From assembly GCF_001663815.1 (NCBI RefSeq), contig NZ_CP016027.1, positions 1,178,001 to 1,242,000 of the forward strand: 64,000 bases of DNA, in the 5' to 3' direction. The translations under genes and the position numbers were made by a program. The first letter of the stretch is position 1; each line of letters begins with the position of its first letter. The notes beneath the pieces were generated by a model. It made no database searches and had not been told where the DNA came from. It saw nothing but the letters and a program-made list of their open reading frames with translations. The DNA is from Halothiobacillus diazotrophicus. GTDB taxonomy: Bacteria; Pseudomonadota; Gammaproteobacteria; Halothiobacillales; Halothiobacillaceae. This document shows positions 1-9,104 of the stretch, piece after piece.

Positions 1-101
1 GCCGCGTTACCGGGGCGACGCGGTGCGCCATCCTCGCCGGACTGATCCCGCGTTCTCGATCGGATTCCCGCCAAGGGGGGCTTCATACGCGCACGACTCA
101 C
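1..101 (-). CDS. 5' end of a divergent gene, possibly rsmD (partial)
   Basis: An open minus-strand frame runs off the left edge. It can start at GTG (101), seven bases after an AGGAG Shine-Dalgarno sequence, or at the in-frame ATG (86). The visible peptide is about 33 residues, basic and rich in proline, and ends in a PRRPGNA-like stretch. In gammaproteobacteria the gene divergent from ftsY is usually rsmD (16S rRNA G966 methyltransferase), whose proteins start with a short basic tail before an RIIGG motif. That motif would lie outside the window, so the identity rests on position and leader composition only. Confidence 0.4.
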   Translation of the reverse strand, partial: MSRARMKPPLAGIRSRTRDQSGEDGAPRRPGNA

Positions 102-263
102 GAAAGGCTCCTGATATTCAACTCCATCACAACGCAATTATGACCTGCCTGATCCGTGTAATCGAAGCGTTTTGCCCATGGTAAGATGCGTCATCACTCG
201 GGAGCGGACAAACTCGCACCCCGACCCGTTCATTCCGTATTTGCCCCTGCCAAAGGCCACCTG

Positions 264-1373
264 ATGTTTGGATTCTTGCGTCGAAAAAAAAATACCGAGC
301 CCGTTGCAGAGCCCGTCCGACAGGAACAAGCCCCTGAAGAACACACCCTGGCAACGCCAGAGTCGTCGACACCCACCGAGGAAACTGCCGCAACCACGGT
401 TTCACCGCCATCCGAACCGGCGGAGATTGCCCCTGTCGAGGCCATGGCCGACAAACCCAAATCACGCTTCTGGCAACAACTCACGCGATCCCGTTCCAGC
501 TTCACCGAAGGTTTGGCCGATCTGGTGTTGGGCAAGAAACAGATCGACGACGAACTGATCGAAGAACTGGAAATGCGCCTCGTTCTGGCCGACGTCGGGC
601 AAACAACCACCCAGGCCCTGATCGACGAACTCCAGCAGGCCGTCTCACGCAAGATCGTCAACGACCCCGAAGCGCTGTTCGAAAAGCTCAGCCAACTGAT
701 GGTCGACCGGCTTCAGCGCGTCCATCAACCCCGTCCGCCATTGAACGAGCACCCCCATGTCATCGTGGTCTGCGGAATCAACGGCGCCGGCAAGACCACC
801 ACCATCGGCAAGCTTGCCTTTCACTTCAAGCAGTCCGGACGGAAGGTCATGCTGGCCGCAGGCGATACCTTCCGCGCGGCAGCCGTGGAACAGCTCATCA
901 CCTGGGGCGAACGCAACCAGATCCCCGTGATCGGCGAACCGGGCCGACAGGATGCCGCTTCGGTCCTGTTCGATGCTGTCCAGTCCGCTCGCGCACGCGG
1001 CACGGACGTGCTGATCGCCGACACCGCCGGGCGGCTGCACACTCAAGGCGGACTGATGGACGAACTGAAAAAGCTGGTCCGGGTATTGGGCAAGGCCCAA
1101 CCGGACGCTCCGCACGAAATCCTGCTCGTGCTCGATGCGAGCATCGGCCAGAATGCACTGAGTCAGGCGCGACTGTTCCACCAGGCCGTCGGCGTCACGG
1201 GCCTGATCGTCACCAAACTCGACGGTACGGCCAAGGGCGGCATCCTGTTCGCAATCGCCGACGAACTGGGGCTGCCGATCCATTTCGTCGGCGTGGGTGA
1301 ACAATTGGCCGATCTGCGTCCCTTCGAGCCGCAGCAATTCGTGGATGCACTACTGGACCGAGAGGCCATATGA
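264..1373 (+). CDS. ftsY: Signal recognition particle receptor FtsY
   Basis: SRP receptor GTPase that docks ribosome-SRP complexes at the inner membrane for co-translational insertion. The 369-residue protein has a short basic start (FGFLRRKK), an acidic Pro/Glu-rich linker to about residue 65, a helical N domain, and the NG GTPase domain. G1 is GINGAGKTT near residue 171, DTAGR lies near 253 and TKLDG near 317. The start at 264 is chosen because it gives the usual MFGFLRRKK beginning; an upstream in-frame ATG at 186 would add 26 atypical residues. It overlaps ftsE by ATGA, so the two are probably translationally coupled. Confidence 0.95.
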   Translation: MFGFLRRKKNTEPVAEPVRQEQAPEEHTLATPESSTPTEETAATTVSPPSEPAEIAPVEAMADKPKSRFWQQLTRSRSSFTEGLADLVLGKKQIDDELIEELEMRLVLADVGQTTTQALIDELQQAVSRKIVNDPEALFEKLSQLMVDRLQRVHQPRPPLNEHPHVIVVCGINGAGKTTTIGKLAFHFKQSGRKVMLAAGDTFRAAAVEQLITWGERNQIPVIGEPGRQDAASVLFDAVQSARARGTDVLIADTAGRLHTQGGLMDELKKLVRVLGKAQPDAPHEILLVLDASIGQNALSQARLFHQAVGVTGLIVTKLDGTAKGGILFAIADELGLPIHFVGVGEQLADLRPFEPQQFVDALLDREAI

Positions 1374-2038
1374 TCGAATTCGACGGGGTCAGCCGCCGCT
1401 TCAGCAACGGCCACTTCGGCCTGCAGGATGTGAGCTTCCACATTCCGGAAGGACGCATGGTTTTTCTCACCGGGCACTCGGGTTCGGGCAAGTCCACCCT
1501 GTTGCGCATGATCCCCGCCCTCGATCACCCGACCAGCGGTCAGGTGCGTATCGGCGGCCATGACCTGCAGAAGATGCGCCATCATCAATACCCCAAGCTG
1601 CGCCGCCAGATCGGCGTAGTGTTTCAGGATCATCACCTACTGCCCGATCGGCGCGTCTACGACAACGTCGCCCTCCCCCTTCAGGTGTCCGGCTATGGCG
1701 GCAAGGACATTCGGCGCCGCGTCGAGGCCGCCCTCGACAAGGTCGGTCTGCTCATGCGCCAGCGGGCACTGATCGAGGAACTCTCCGGCGGCGAACAGCA
1801 GCGGGTCAACATTGCTCGGGCCCTGGTCAATCGACCCAAGATCCTCCTCGCCGACGAGCCGACCGGCAACCTCGATCCGGAACTGTCGCGGGACATCTTC
1901 AACCAGTTTTCCGATTTCCACGCCGTCGGCGTGACGGTCCTGATCGCCAGTCACGACCTGCACCTGCTCAAAACCTACGCCGTCCCGCGCATCGTGCTCA
2001 ATCAGGGTCGGCTGTCCCACATCGAAGAGGCCTTCTGA
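1370..2038 (+). CDS. ftsE: Cell division ATP-binding protein FtsE
   Basis: ABC ATPase that pairs with FtsX to activate septal peptidoglycan hydrolases through the divisome. The 222-residue protein shows Walker [10 protein letters not shown] near residue 35, the signature LSGGEQQR near 138, Walker [10 protein letters not shown] near 158 and the switch histidine in IASHD. Length and motif spacing are normal for FtsE. The start codon overlaps the ftsY stop and its own stop overlaps the ftsX start, giving the classic ftsYEX operon. Confidence 0.95.
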   Translation: MIEFDGVSRRFSNGHFGLQDVSFHIPEGRMVFLTGHSGSGKSTLLRMIPALDHPTSGQVRIGGHDLQKMRHHQYPKLRRQIGVVFQDHHLLPDRRVYDNVALPLQVSGYGGKDIRRRVEAALDKVGLLMRQRALIEELSGGEQQRVNIARALVNRPKILLADEPTGNLDPELSRDIFNQFSDFHAVGVTVLIASHDLHLLKTYAVPRIVLNQGRLSHIEEAF

Positions 2039-3018
2039 TGAGCCGCGCCCAACCGAAGGACCTTTCTGCCGCCCGAGTCAACAGCAAGAGCACAGCGCGC
2101 GGCGAGCACGCGCTGTCGGCCTGGGCCCAACACCATCGACGCTGTTTCAAGGATGCGCTCTGGCGCCTGCTCAGACGGCCCATCAGCGCCTGGGCGACCA
2201 TCGTTACCATCGCCATCGTCCTGGCATTGCCCGGCTTCATCATGACCCTGGCCAGCCAGATCAAGGAAATCGGCGGCATGTGGGCCAGCGAGAATGGTCA
2301 GATGAACGTCTATCTGGTGGCCAATGCGCACAACGACCAGATCGAATCCTTTCAAGCCTGGCTCAAGCAACAGCAAGTCGTGAGAGACAGCCGGTTGATC
2401 ACCCCGGAGCAAGGACTCGACGAACTCGCCAAGCGACTGAACATCAATAGCCTGGGCGACATACAACCCAACCCGTTGCCGGCCGTCATCCTGGTACATC
2501 TGAACCAACTGACCGGGGAAACGGTCGAATCCCTGAAACGGCAGATTCGCGCGAACCCGCTGGTCGCCAGCATTTCGGAGGGCGGCGCCTGGATCAAGCG
2601 CCTTCAGGAAATCAGCGGCTTTTTCGATCAGTTGAGCTGGTGGCTGCTGGGTCTGTTCGGCATCACGGTGATTTTCGTGATCGGCAACACCCTGCGACTC
2701 GAACTGCAGGAACGCCGCGAAGAACTCGCCCTGATGGCGCTGATCGGCAGCACCAGTCGGTACATGCTGAGGCCCCTGCTCTACGATGGCGCCATCACCG
2801 GACTGCTCGGCGGCATGCTTGCCAGCGGGATCATCTACGGCCTGTTGACGGCGCTGGCAACGCCGATCAACAACCTGGCGACCAATTACGGGGCACACAT
2901 TACGGTCATCGCGCCCCTGCTGATGACCGGACTTCTCGGCAGCATCGGGCTCTTCCTCGGCTGGCTCAGCGCTCAAATGATCGGTCGAAACTTCATCAAG
3001 AAATCCGTTCGGCTGTGA
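2038..3018 (+). CDS. ftsX: Cell division protein FtsX
   Basis: Inner-membrane partner of FtsE in the divisome complex that controls septal cell-wall hydrolases. The 326 residues comprise a basic cytoplasmic N-terminus, a first membrane segment (about residues 57-77), a periplasmic domain, and three C-terminal membrane segments characteristic of FtsX/MacB permeases. The start overlaps the last base of the ftsE stop. The following gene, rpoH, has its own 120-base leader. Confidence 0.93.
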   Translation: MSRAQPKDLSAARVNSKSTARGEHALSAWAQHHRRCFKDALWRLLRRPISAWATIVTIAIVLALPGFIMTLASQIKEIGGMWASENGQMNVYLVANAHNDQIESFQAWLKQQQVVRDSRLITPEQGLDELAKRLNINSLGDIQPNPLPAVILVHLNQLTGETVESLKRQIRANPLVASISEGGAWIKRLQEISGFFDQLSWWLLGLFGITVIFVIGNTLRLELQERREELALMALIGSTSRYMLRPLLYDGAITGLLGGMLASGIIYGLLTALATPINNLATNYGAHITVIAPLLMTGLLGSIGLFLGWLSAQMIGRNFIKKSVRL

Positions 3019-3137
3019 TTCCCCCACAGAATACAAGGGAACCAAATCCGCGCCCCGCACTCTAACAAAGAATGCTAAAATTGAACGATCCATACGAACG
3101 CCCGACGATTGGCTATACATTTGAGAGGTCTCAATCC

Positions 3138-4010
3138 ATGAACACCCCGAATCAAATCGCCGTCGCCCGCACCATGCCGGTGATCGGTGATTCGTTGCAG
3201 CAATATCTCGCCGAAGTTCGTCGCATCCCCCTGCTCACGCCGGAAGAGGAACAAAACCTCGCCGAGCGCTTGAAGGATACGGGCGACATCAAGGCCGCTC
3301 AGGCGCTGATCATGGCGCATCTGCGTTTTGTCGTGCACATTGCGCGAGGCTATCGCGGTTACGGCCTGCCCTTGGCCGACCTCATCCAGGAAGGCAACAT
3401 CGGCCTGATGAAGGCCGTCAAGCGCTTCGAACCCGAGCAGAAAGTCCGGCTGGTGACCTTTGCCGTGCACTGGATCCGTGCCGAAATCCACGAATACATC
3501 CTGAAGAATTGGCGGATCGTGAAGATCGCGACCACCAAGGCCCAGCGCAAGCTCTTCTTCAAGATGCGTCAGATGAAGGGTTCGCTGGGTTGGCTTACCG
3601 CCGAGGAAACCCGTGCGATCGCCGCCGAACTCAACGTGCCCGAGCGTGAAGTGGTCACGATGGAATCACGGCTGTACACCCACGACGTCGCGCTGGACGC
3701 ACCGGTTCACGACTATGACGACGAGGGCAACGGCCCCTCCTACGAACAGACCCTGATCGACCACAACCAGATCTCCGTGGAAGATCTGACGGCACAACGG
3801 GATGAAGACGTTCGCGTCAACGCCATGTCGCAGGCCCTGAGCAGCCTCGACCCGCGGAGCCGGGACATCCTCGAGCGGCGCTGGCTGAGCGAACCCAAGG
3901 CGACGCTGCAGGCCCTGGCAGACGAGTATCAGGTTTCTGCCGAGCGCGTACGGCAAATTGAAAACGCGGCGCTCAAGAAGCTGAAAATGGCGCTCCCGGC
4001 ACCCGAGTAA
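3138..4010 (+). CDS. rpoH: RNA polymerase sigma factor RpoH (sigma-32)
   Basis: Heat-shock sigma factor. The 290 residues match the family length. Region 1.2/2.1 begins at SLQQYLAEVRRIPLLT; region 2 carries the DLIQEGNIGLMKAVKRFEP core, and the RpoH-box-like segment WRIVKIATTKAQRKLFF follows. Region 4 ends in the SAERVRQIENAALKKLK helix-turn-helix. The start at 3138 follows a GAGAGG ribosome site and gives the standard RpoH beginning; the ATG at 3072 would add 22 residues and is less likely. The ftsEX-rpoH order is the usual gammaproteobacterial one. A strong terminator follows. Confidence 0.95.
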   Translation: MNTPNQIAVARTMPVIGDSLQQYLAEVRRIPLLTPEEEQNLAERLKDTGDIKAAQALIMAHLRFVVHIARGYRGYGLPLADLIQEGNIGLMKAVKRFEPEQKVRLVTFAVHWIRAEIHEYILKNWRIVKIATTKAQRKLFFKMRQMKGSLGWLTAEETRAIAAELNVPEREVVTMESRLYTHDVALDAPVHDYDDEGNGPSYEQTLIDHNQISVEDLTAQRDEDVRVNAMSQALSSLDPRSRDILERRWLSEPKATLQALADEYQVSAERVRQIENAALKKLKMALPAPE

Positions 4011-4051
4011 CCGCTCTCGGCCAGAAGCGATCATCACGGCATCTGCCATTG

Positions 4052-4079
4052 AAAAGCCCCCGACACCGGGGGCTTTTTC
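4052..4079 (+). terminator. Rho-independent terminator after rpoH
   Basis: A perfect 11-bp stem (4052-4062 with 4067-4077; left arm AAAAGCCCCCG) closes on a 4-base loop and ends in a T run. The A tract on the left arm means it can also stop transcription arriving from the minus strand, that is from marC. Confidence 0.9.
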
Positions 4080-4148
4080 TCATTCCGGACGCCAGGAAGC
4101 ACCAGCGCGGCCGACCGGGTCAAACCGTCGAGTCAGCCTACGCCAACC

Positions 4149-4796
4149 CTAGCCCAACACACCGGAAGATTTGACGCCCTCCAGGAACATCTGCACACCG
4201 ATGACGGCCAGGATCAGCCCCATCAGCCGAGTGACCACCGCAATGCCGTCGCGCCCGATTCGGGCCAATATCCGTTCCGCGAAGATGAAGGAGAAAAAGG
4301 TGATGGCACAGATCACCACAAACACCGCGAGGGTTGCCCCGATATAGAGCCAGTGCCCACTCGGCGAATAGCTCATGGCCGTCGCGATCGTCCCCGGCCC
4401 CGCCAGAACCGGAATGGCCAGCGGCGTGATCGCGACATCGGTCTGATCCTCGGTATCGACCTCCTCACCCGCCTGTGCGGCAATCGGCTTCGGATGCGAA
4501 ATCCGCGAATGCTCCCCGTGCAGCATCCGGAAACCGACCAGGGTGATCAGGATGCCACCGGCAATCCTCAGGGCCGACAGGGTGATGCCGAACAGGGAGA
4601 AGACCAAGGGTCCGAACAGGATGAAGACCAGCACGATCAGAAAGGCGACACGAACCGAACGCCAGGCGACCTGACGAGTCGTCCGAACACCCATCTGCGC
4701 CGTCAAGCCGAGAAAGATCACGGCATTGGCCACAGGATTCATCATGGCGAGAAATGCGATGAACACCGCTAGCACATGATGCGTCAATTCGGGCAA
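4149..4796 (-). CDS. MarC family integral membrane protein
   Basis: A 215-residue inner-membrane protein of the MarC/YchE (NAAT) family. It has about six hydrophobic segments, with the family-typical start ELTHHVLAVFIAFLAMMNPV and the conserved glycine-rich AIPVLAGPGTIATAMS loop near residue 125. Some archaeal relatives transport neutral amino acids, but most bacterial members have no confirmed substrate, so no transport claim is made. It lies downstream of the opg operon on the same strand, with about 60 bases and a hairpin between them. Confidence 0.85.
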   Translation of the reverse strand: MPELTHHVLAVFIAFLAMMNPVANAVIFLGLTAQMGVRTTRQVAWRSVRVAFLIVLVFILFGPLVFSLFGITLSALRIAGGILITLVGFRMLHGEHSRISHPKPIAAQAGEEVDTEDQTDVAITPLAIPVLAGPGTIATAMSYSPSGHWLYIGATLAVFVVICAITFFSFIFAERILARIGRDGIAVVTRLMGLILAVIGVQMFLEGVKSSGVLG

Positions 4797-4823
4797 GACA
4801 ACCTCCTGTACGACTTATCGGAT

Positions 4824-4844
4824 GTCACTCGCCACGGCGGTGAC
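4824..4844 (-). terminator. Hairpin between opgD and marC
   Basis: A nine-pair stem with one bulged base (GTCAC and CGCC pairing with GGCG and GTGAC) lies just beyond the opgD stop. The T run follows it only in the plus direction, so terminator function for the minus-strand operon is uncertain. Confidence 0.35.
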
Positions 4845-4856
4845 CGTTTTACCAAC

Positions 4857-6581
4857 TTAGGCCATCATCTGGATGAAGCTTTGCCGATGGAATTGGTAGA
4901 GCCAGGTTTCGCTGACGACCTCCCCACCAATCGACAGCACGCCATTGAGTTCGACTGGGGCATCCGTGTCGACAAACAGATCGAATTCCGTACGCCAACG
5001 GGGGGTGCCCGCCACCCAGTCGACATTCACGTTACTGATCTTGCCCGCAGAAGCCGTCACGGTAAACGTACCTTCCGACGTCTGGTGTCCCTGGAACAGC
5101 TGACTTTCCCACTCGATGACGAGCTTGACCGTATTGGCTGGGCGGGAACGTCCGAAATCCCCCCCGGGGCCGGCCCGCAATGCCACGGCACGCGCCAGAT
5201 GCCCATGCGGGAAGAAGGGTTCATGCTCCGTCCAGTACAGTCGATACTTGAAGTTCAGCGATGAACCCGCCAACGCCGGCCCTTTGGGTTGCCAGAAGGC
5301 CACGATGTTGTCGAACGTTTCGTCATCGGTCGGAATCTCGATGAGCGTCACCGACCCCTTGCCCCAGTCATCGTATTCCTTGCTGTCGACGATCGGTTCG
5401 ACCCAGACCGAGGGCCGTTTCTCGTAGCCGACGCCATCCAGGTAGTGGGAAGGATCGCGATCCCGTTGCAACAGGCCGAAACCGCGCGGGTGCTCGTCGA
5501 TGAAGGCGGAATACGCCAGTGCCGGCGGGTTGGTCAGAGGGCGAACCGCCCGTTCGTTATCGCTGCGCCAGATGGCCAGGGTATCGGAATCGTGCACCTC
5601 CGGTCGCCAGCCCCGCAGATGCTTGTTCGGGGTTTCGTCGTACCAGAACATCGAAGTCAGGGGCGCGATACCCAGCTGATCGATGGTCTTGCGAATGAAC
5701 AGATGATTTTCGATCACCATCTCGGTATCGCCATCGAATCGCAGTTCGAACCGATAGGCACCGGTAATCGATGGGCCGTCCAGCAGGGCATAAACCACGA
5801 CCGGATCGCCCTCGTTCAGAGCCGGTTCGAACCAGAACGACCGGAAGTCGGGAAACTCCTCGCCCTGGGGCAAGCCGGTATTCACGGCAATGCCGCGGGC
5901 GGACATACCCACCTGACCCTGCCGGGAAATGGCGCGGAAATAGCTCGCCCCCTGGAACGTCGCCCACGGCTCGGACTTCGTCCAGTCGCCGATCCGCCGG
6001 GATCGCTGCACCCAGAAACCGGAGATGGCCGATTGACCCGCAGGAACCTGATGCAGCGGACTATCGGCCGGCATCGTGAAATAGTCGGGGCGATACTCGA
6101 CTTCACGCGCCCGCCCCCCCTCGACCACGTGCATGTTGACCGACTTCAGGAAATATTCGCCGAGGGGACGGAAGGTAATGGGATAAACGGAGGGCCCATC
6201 GCGCCAAAGCGCGTCCTTGGCATTGAACTGAATTTTTCCGGCCGCATCGTAGTTGATGGCCTTGATCGCCTCGGGGACGGGGGATGGGGGCGCCTGATAG
6301 GGCGCCTTGGCCATTTCCTCGGCACGACTGATGAGACTCTTGAAGGAGAACGGCTTGGGTGCGCCCAGACTGAGACCCTCAGGCGTTGCGGGGGGCACGG
6401 GCGCCTTGACTGCCGTGGTCCCGGCCGGTGCCGCAGTTGCGGGGGTGGCGGGCACCTCGGCGGCCTGCGCTTCCGGAAAGCCCAATGCCGCCAACGCACC
6501 GGCATTGGCCAATGTGAACAGGAATGCGCGACGGGTGTATTCGGATGGCGTCAGTTCGGAATGTGAAGACTCTTTCGACAT
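4857..6581 (-). CDS. opgD: Glucan biosynthesis protein OpgD/MdoD-like (Tat-exported)
   Basis: Periplasmic protein that shapes osmoregulated periplasmic glucans. The 574 residues begin with a twin-arginine signal (TRRAFLF near residue 17, then a hydrophobic stretch to PEAQA), which is typical of OpgD rather than Sec-exported OpgG. The MdoG domain follows, with its FGLLQRDRD-type motif and the C-terminal WRTEFDLF region. ATG 6581 is preferred over the upstream 6614 because GGGAG lies ten bases upstream and the Tat motif then sits at the correct distance. It is the last gene of opgG-orf-opgH-opgD. Confidence 0.88.
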   Translation of the reverse strand: MSKESSHSELTPSEYTRRAFLFTLANAGALAALGFPEAQAAEVPATPATAAPAGTTAVKAPVPPATPEGLSLGAPKPFSFKSLISRAEEMAKAPYQAPPSPVPEAIKAINYDAAGKIQFNAKDALWRDGPSVYPITFRPLGEYFLKSVNMHVVEGGRAREVEYRPDYFTMPADSPLHQVPAGQSAISGFWVQRSRRIGDWTKSEPWATFQGASYFRAISRQGQVGMSARGIAVNTGLPQGEEFPDFRSFWFEPALNEGDPVVVYALLDGPSITGAYRFELRFDGDTEMVIENHLFIRKTIDQLGIAPLTSMFWYDETPNKHLRGWRPEVHDSDTLAIWRSDNERAVRPLTNPPALAYSAFIDEHPRGFGLLQRDRDPSHYLDGVGYEKRPSVWVEPIVDSKEYDDWGKGSVTLIEIPTDDETFDNIVAFWQPKGPALAGSSLNFKYRLYWTEHEPFFPHGHLARAVALRAGPGGDFGRSRPANTVKLVIEWESQLFQGHQTSEGTFTVTASAGKISNVNVDWVAGTPRWRTEFDLFVDTDAPVELNGVLSIGGEVVSETWLYQFHRQSFIQMMA

Positions 6582-6664
6582 GGCCGGCAAAACTCCCAGA
6601 GGGTAAAAGATCACGGAGGAATGAGTGTAAAACGATTCGATTCGATACGGTGTACGGCGGAGAT

Positions 6665-8770
6665 CTAACGGACGCAGATCGATCGGGTCAATTGATCGAT
6701 TGCGCGCCCCCAGACATCGTCCGGCGCCGCCATCCAGGCATGACGATGAATCCGCATGACAGCATCGGCATCGTCAAGCACACGGGCCGCCTGCCGACGC
6801 GGTATCGACCCCAGGCCCTCGAGCAATATACGCTCGCCCAGATCGCTGCTGGCGCGCTTGGCCGCACCAGTACGATGCGCAGCCAAGGCTGCGGCGATCC
6901 GGGCCTGGTTGGGATGTAGCAAGGTCCACCGAAGCCAATCGGGCGCATTGACCGGCTTCAACGGTGGCAAATCGATCTCGGAAAAACGGACCAGCACCGG
7001 GCAGCCCACGCCCTGTTCCGGCGGCGTGACCCAAATCCCTTTTTCACGCCAGGAATCACCCAGCGAGAACCGGGACAACCACACCGTGATCGGCGCCGCC
7101 AGCAGGAGCGACACGCTGATCGGTATGGTCCAGTAGAAAAAGTTCGCATCCATCGCCAAGGCGATTCCCGACCAGGTCAATGCCAGGATCATCCCGGGCA
7201 TATGCCGGAAAAATGCCTGACCCCAGCCGACTTCCGAACTGCGGTTCTGGCCGGCCCAAGCGACACTGACGTTGATCACGGCTTGAACGACATAAGCCGA
7301 ATGAGCCAGCATCCGAATCGGCGCGAGCAGAATCGAGAACAGATTTTCCAGGAAGAATCCTTGCAGCAGACGCCCGGTAGAACCGAAGCCGGGCAAGCGT
7401 TTTCGGTCAAAGATGAGTAGTTCGAACAGCGCCAGCAGTTTCGGCAGGAAGAGCGTGATCAAGGTACTCGTCACAAGGATGATGGCCCACTGCGGATGCC
7501 ATTGCGGCCAGTTCGGATACAGACTGCGCGCATCGGGGAAGTAATTGATGTCCCCCGCGGCGAACTGTGCCACCTCGATCGTGCTGAACAGCAGGAACAG
7601 GAACCAGACCGGCGAGGCCAGATAGGCGAAAATGCCGTTCAGAAATGCCATGCGATGCGCCGTCGCGATTCCCCGCTCGAAACCCAGAAACCGCAAATGC
7701 TGCAGGTTGCCTTTCGACCAGCGCTTGTCGCGGATCAGTTCGTCATCCAGCGACGGTGGGGATTCCTCGTAACTGCCCTCGATTCCCGTCTCCAGCCAGA
7801 CTTCATAACCTGCGCGACGAATGAACGCGGCCTCGACGAAATCGTGGCTGAGCACCGTCCCGCGCCACAACCCGAATCCTTTCATGCTCTTCAGGCCGCA
7901 ATGGGTCATGAAGGCTTCCGTACGGATGATCGCGTTATGGCCCCAGAACACCGCCTCGTTCAGTTGCAGAGCCGCCAGTCCCTCGCTGAACAAGGGGCCA
8001 TACAGGTGCGTGACGAACTGCTGCATCCGGGCGAAGGCCGAGCGCGCGTTGAACAGGCGCGGCACCGTCTGAATCATGCCGGCTCTGGGTTCGCACTCCA
8101 TGAGCCGGGCCAGCGTGAGCATGGCCGGACCGGACATCACACTGTCGGCATCAAGCACGATGAAATACTTGAATCTGCTGCCCCACCGACGGAGGAAATC
8201 GGACACGTTTCCGGTCTTGGCCTTCAGGTTCACGCGGCGCCGACGGTAATGGAGCCGACCATGCAAATTCAGGGTTTCGCACAAGCGCAGCCAGGCGGCG
8301 CGCTCTTCCAGCCAGACCTCGGGATCCCGACTGTCGGACAGCACGAAGAACTCGAACGCCGCACCCTGCCCGGTCTCCAGTACCGACTCGATGGTGGCCT
8401 GCAATCCCCGGAAAACCCGCTCGACATCCTCGTGATAGATCGGCAGAAGAACCGCGGTCGGCGCCGGATCAACCGTGGACAGTCTGCTGCCGAACCGCGC
8501 CAGCAGACCGTTGGCATCGCCTCGCCCCCGGTAACGCCGACGAATGTAGAATCCGAACAGGGCCATCCACGAACCCGCCGCCACGAAGGCGTACAAGGGA
8601 ATGAAGGTTGCCAGGATGGCCTTCTCGATCCAGGGGCTGCCGTGGTAGGGCAGGACCCAGATCATCCCCCAGACACCCAGCCCCGTCTGGGTCATGACCA
8701 GAAACATGAACGCCCAGCGGCGGATCAGCGCCGTCCGCAAGAACGGATCGCGAGAGGCAGCGAGGTTCAT
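6665..8770 (-). CDS. opgH: Glucans biosynthesis glucosyltransferase OpgH/MdoH (short form)
   Basis: Inner-membrane GT2 glucosyltransferase that polymerises the glucan backbone from UDP-glucose and exports it. The 701 residues show paired membrane helices at the N-terminus, the GT-A core with VLDADSVMSG, the SHDFVEAAF aspartate, the RDKRWSKGN (Q/RxxRW) motif, and a multi-helix C-terminal half. E. coli OpgH is about 847 residues; the soluble N-terminal region of about 130 residues is absent here. The start overlaps the stop of the upstream 109-residue ORF by ATGA, so it is coupled to that ORF. Confidence 0.93.
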   Translation of the reverse strand: MNLAASRDPFLRTALIRRWAFMFLVMTQTGLGVWGMIWVLPYHGSPWIEKAILATFIPLYAFVAAGSWMALFGFYIRRRYRGRGDANGLLARFGSRLSTVDPAPTAVLLPIYHEDVERVFRGLQATIESVLETGQGAAFEFFVLSDSRDPEVWLEERAAWLRLCETLNLHGRLHYRRRRVNLKAKTGNVSDFLRRWGSRFKYFIVLDADSVMSGPAMLTLARLMECEPRAGMIQTVPRLFNARSAFARMQQFVTHLYGPLFSEGLAALQLNEAVFWGHNAIIRTEAFMTHCGLKSMKGFGLWRGTVLSHDFVEAAFIRRAGYEVWLETGIEGSYEESPPSLDDELIRDKRWSKGNLQHLRFLGFERGIATAHRMAFLNGIFAYLASPVWFLFLLFSTIEVAQFAAGDINYFPDARSLYPNWPQWHPQWAIILVTSTLITLFLPKLLALFELLIFDRKRLPGFGSTGRLLQGFFLENLFSILLAPIRMLAHSAYVVQAVINVSVAWAGQNRSSEVGWGQAFFRHMPGMILALTWSGIALAMDANFFYWTIPISVSLLLAAPITVWLSRFSLGDSWREKGIWVTPPEQGVGCPVLVRFSEIDLPPLKPVNAPDWLRWTLLHPNQARIAAALAAHRTGAAKRASSDLGERILLEGLGSIPRRQAARVLDDADAVMRIHRHAWMAAPDDVWGRAIDQLTRSICVR

Positions 8771-9096
8771 TCCGAAACTTCCGTACGCATGGACTTCTTG
8801 TGCGCGTGCTGAACGCTGCCCCGCTGGATCTGAGGCATCGTCTGTAGCACGGGGACGGCAACCGCGAGTCGATCGGCCAGATCGGTACGGTTACGCTGGA
8901 TCGAGAGGTCCGCCTCGAGATCGATGGTCGGGCACCCCGTCTGCATGAATTGATAGAACACGCGACGCTGCAACCAGCGCAACTGATCGCAGATCGCCTC
9001 CGGATAGCGACAGGTCGTTCCCGCCCCCGTAATGCGGACGATATCGTCCGGCGACGGGCGATCGACCGAGGTGACCTCGCTATGCGTGTCGGACAT
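8767..9096 (-). CDS. Unrecognised small protein between opgG and opgH
   Basis: I do not recognise this 109-residue protein. It is soluble, has no signal peptide or membrane segment, and is rich in Arg, Gln and Asp, with a WLQRRVFYQF segment near residue 42. Its stop overlaps the opgH start (ATGA) and it lies nine bases after opgG, so it is a genuine operon member. It occupies the place of the missing OpgH N-terminal domain and may act as a separate cytoplasmic partner, but I see no sequence resemblance to that domain. ATG 9096 is chosen for spacing from AGGTAGGG; ATG 9102 is the alternative. Confidence 0.7.
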   Translation of the reverse strand: MSDTHSEVTSVDRPSPDDIVRITGAGTTCRYPEAICDQLRWLQRRVFYQFMQTGCPTIDLEADLSIQRNRTDLADRLAVAVPVLQTMPQIQRGSVQHAHKKSMRTEVSE

Positions 9097-9104
9097 GGTC
9101 ATCC

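Noticed and set aside
6686-6697. GGTCAATTGATC occurs here and again near 30987
   Set aside because: Palindromic 12-mer in two unrelated contexts with no further shared sequence; most likely coincidence.
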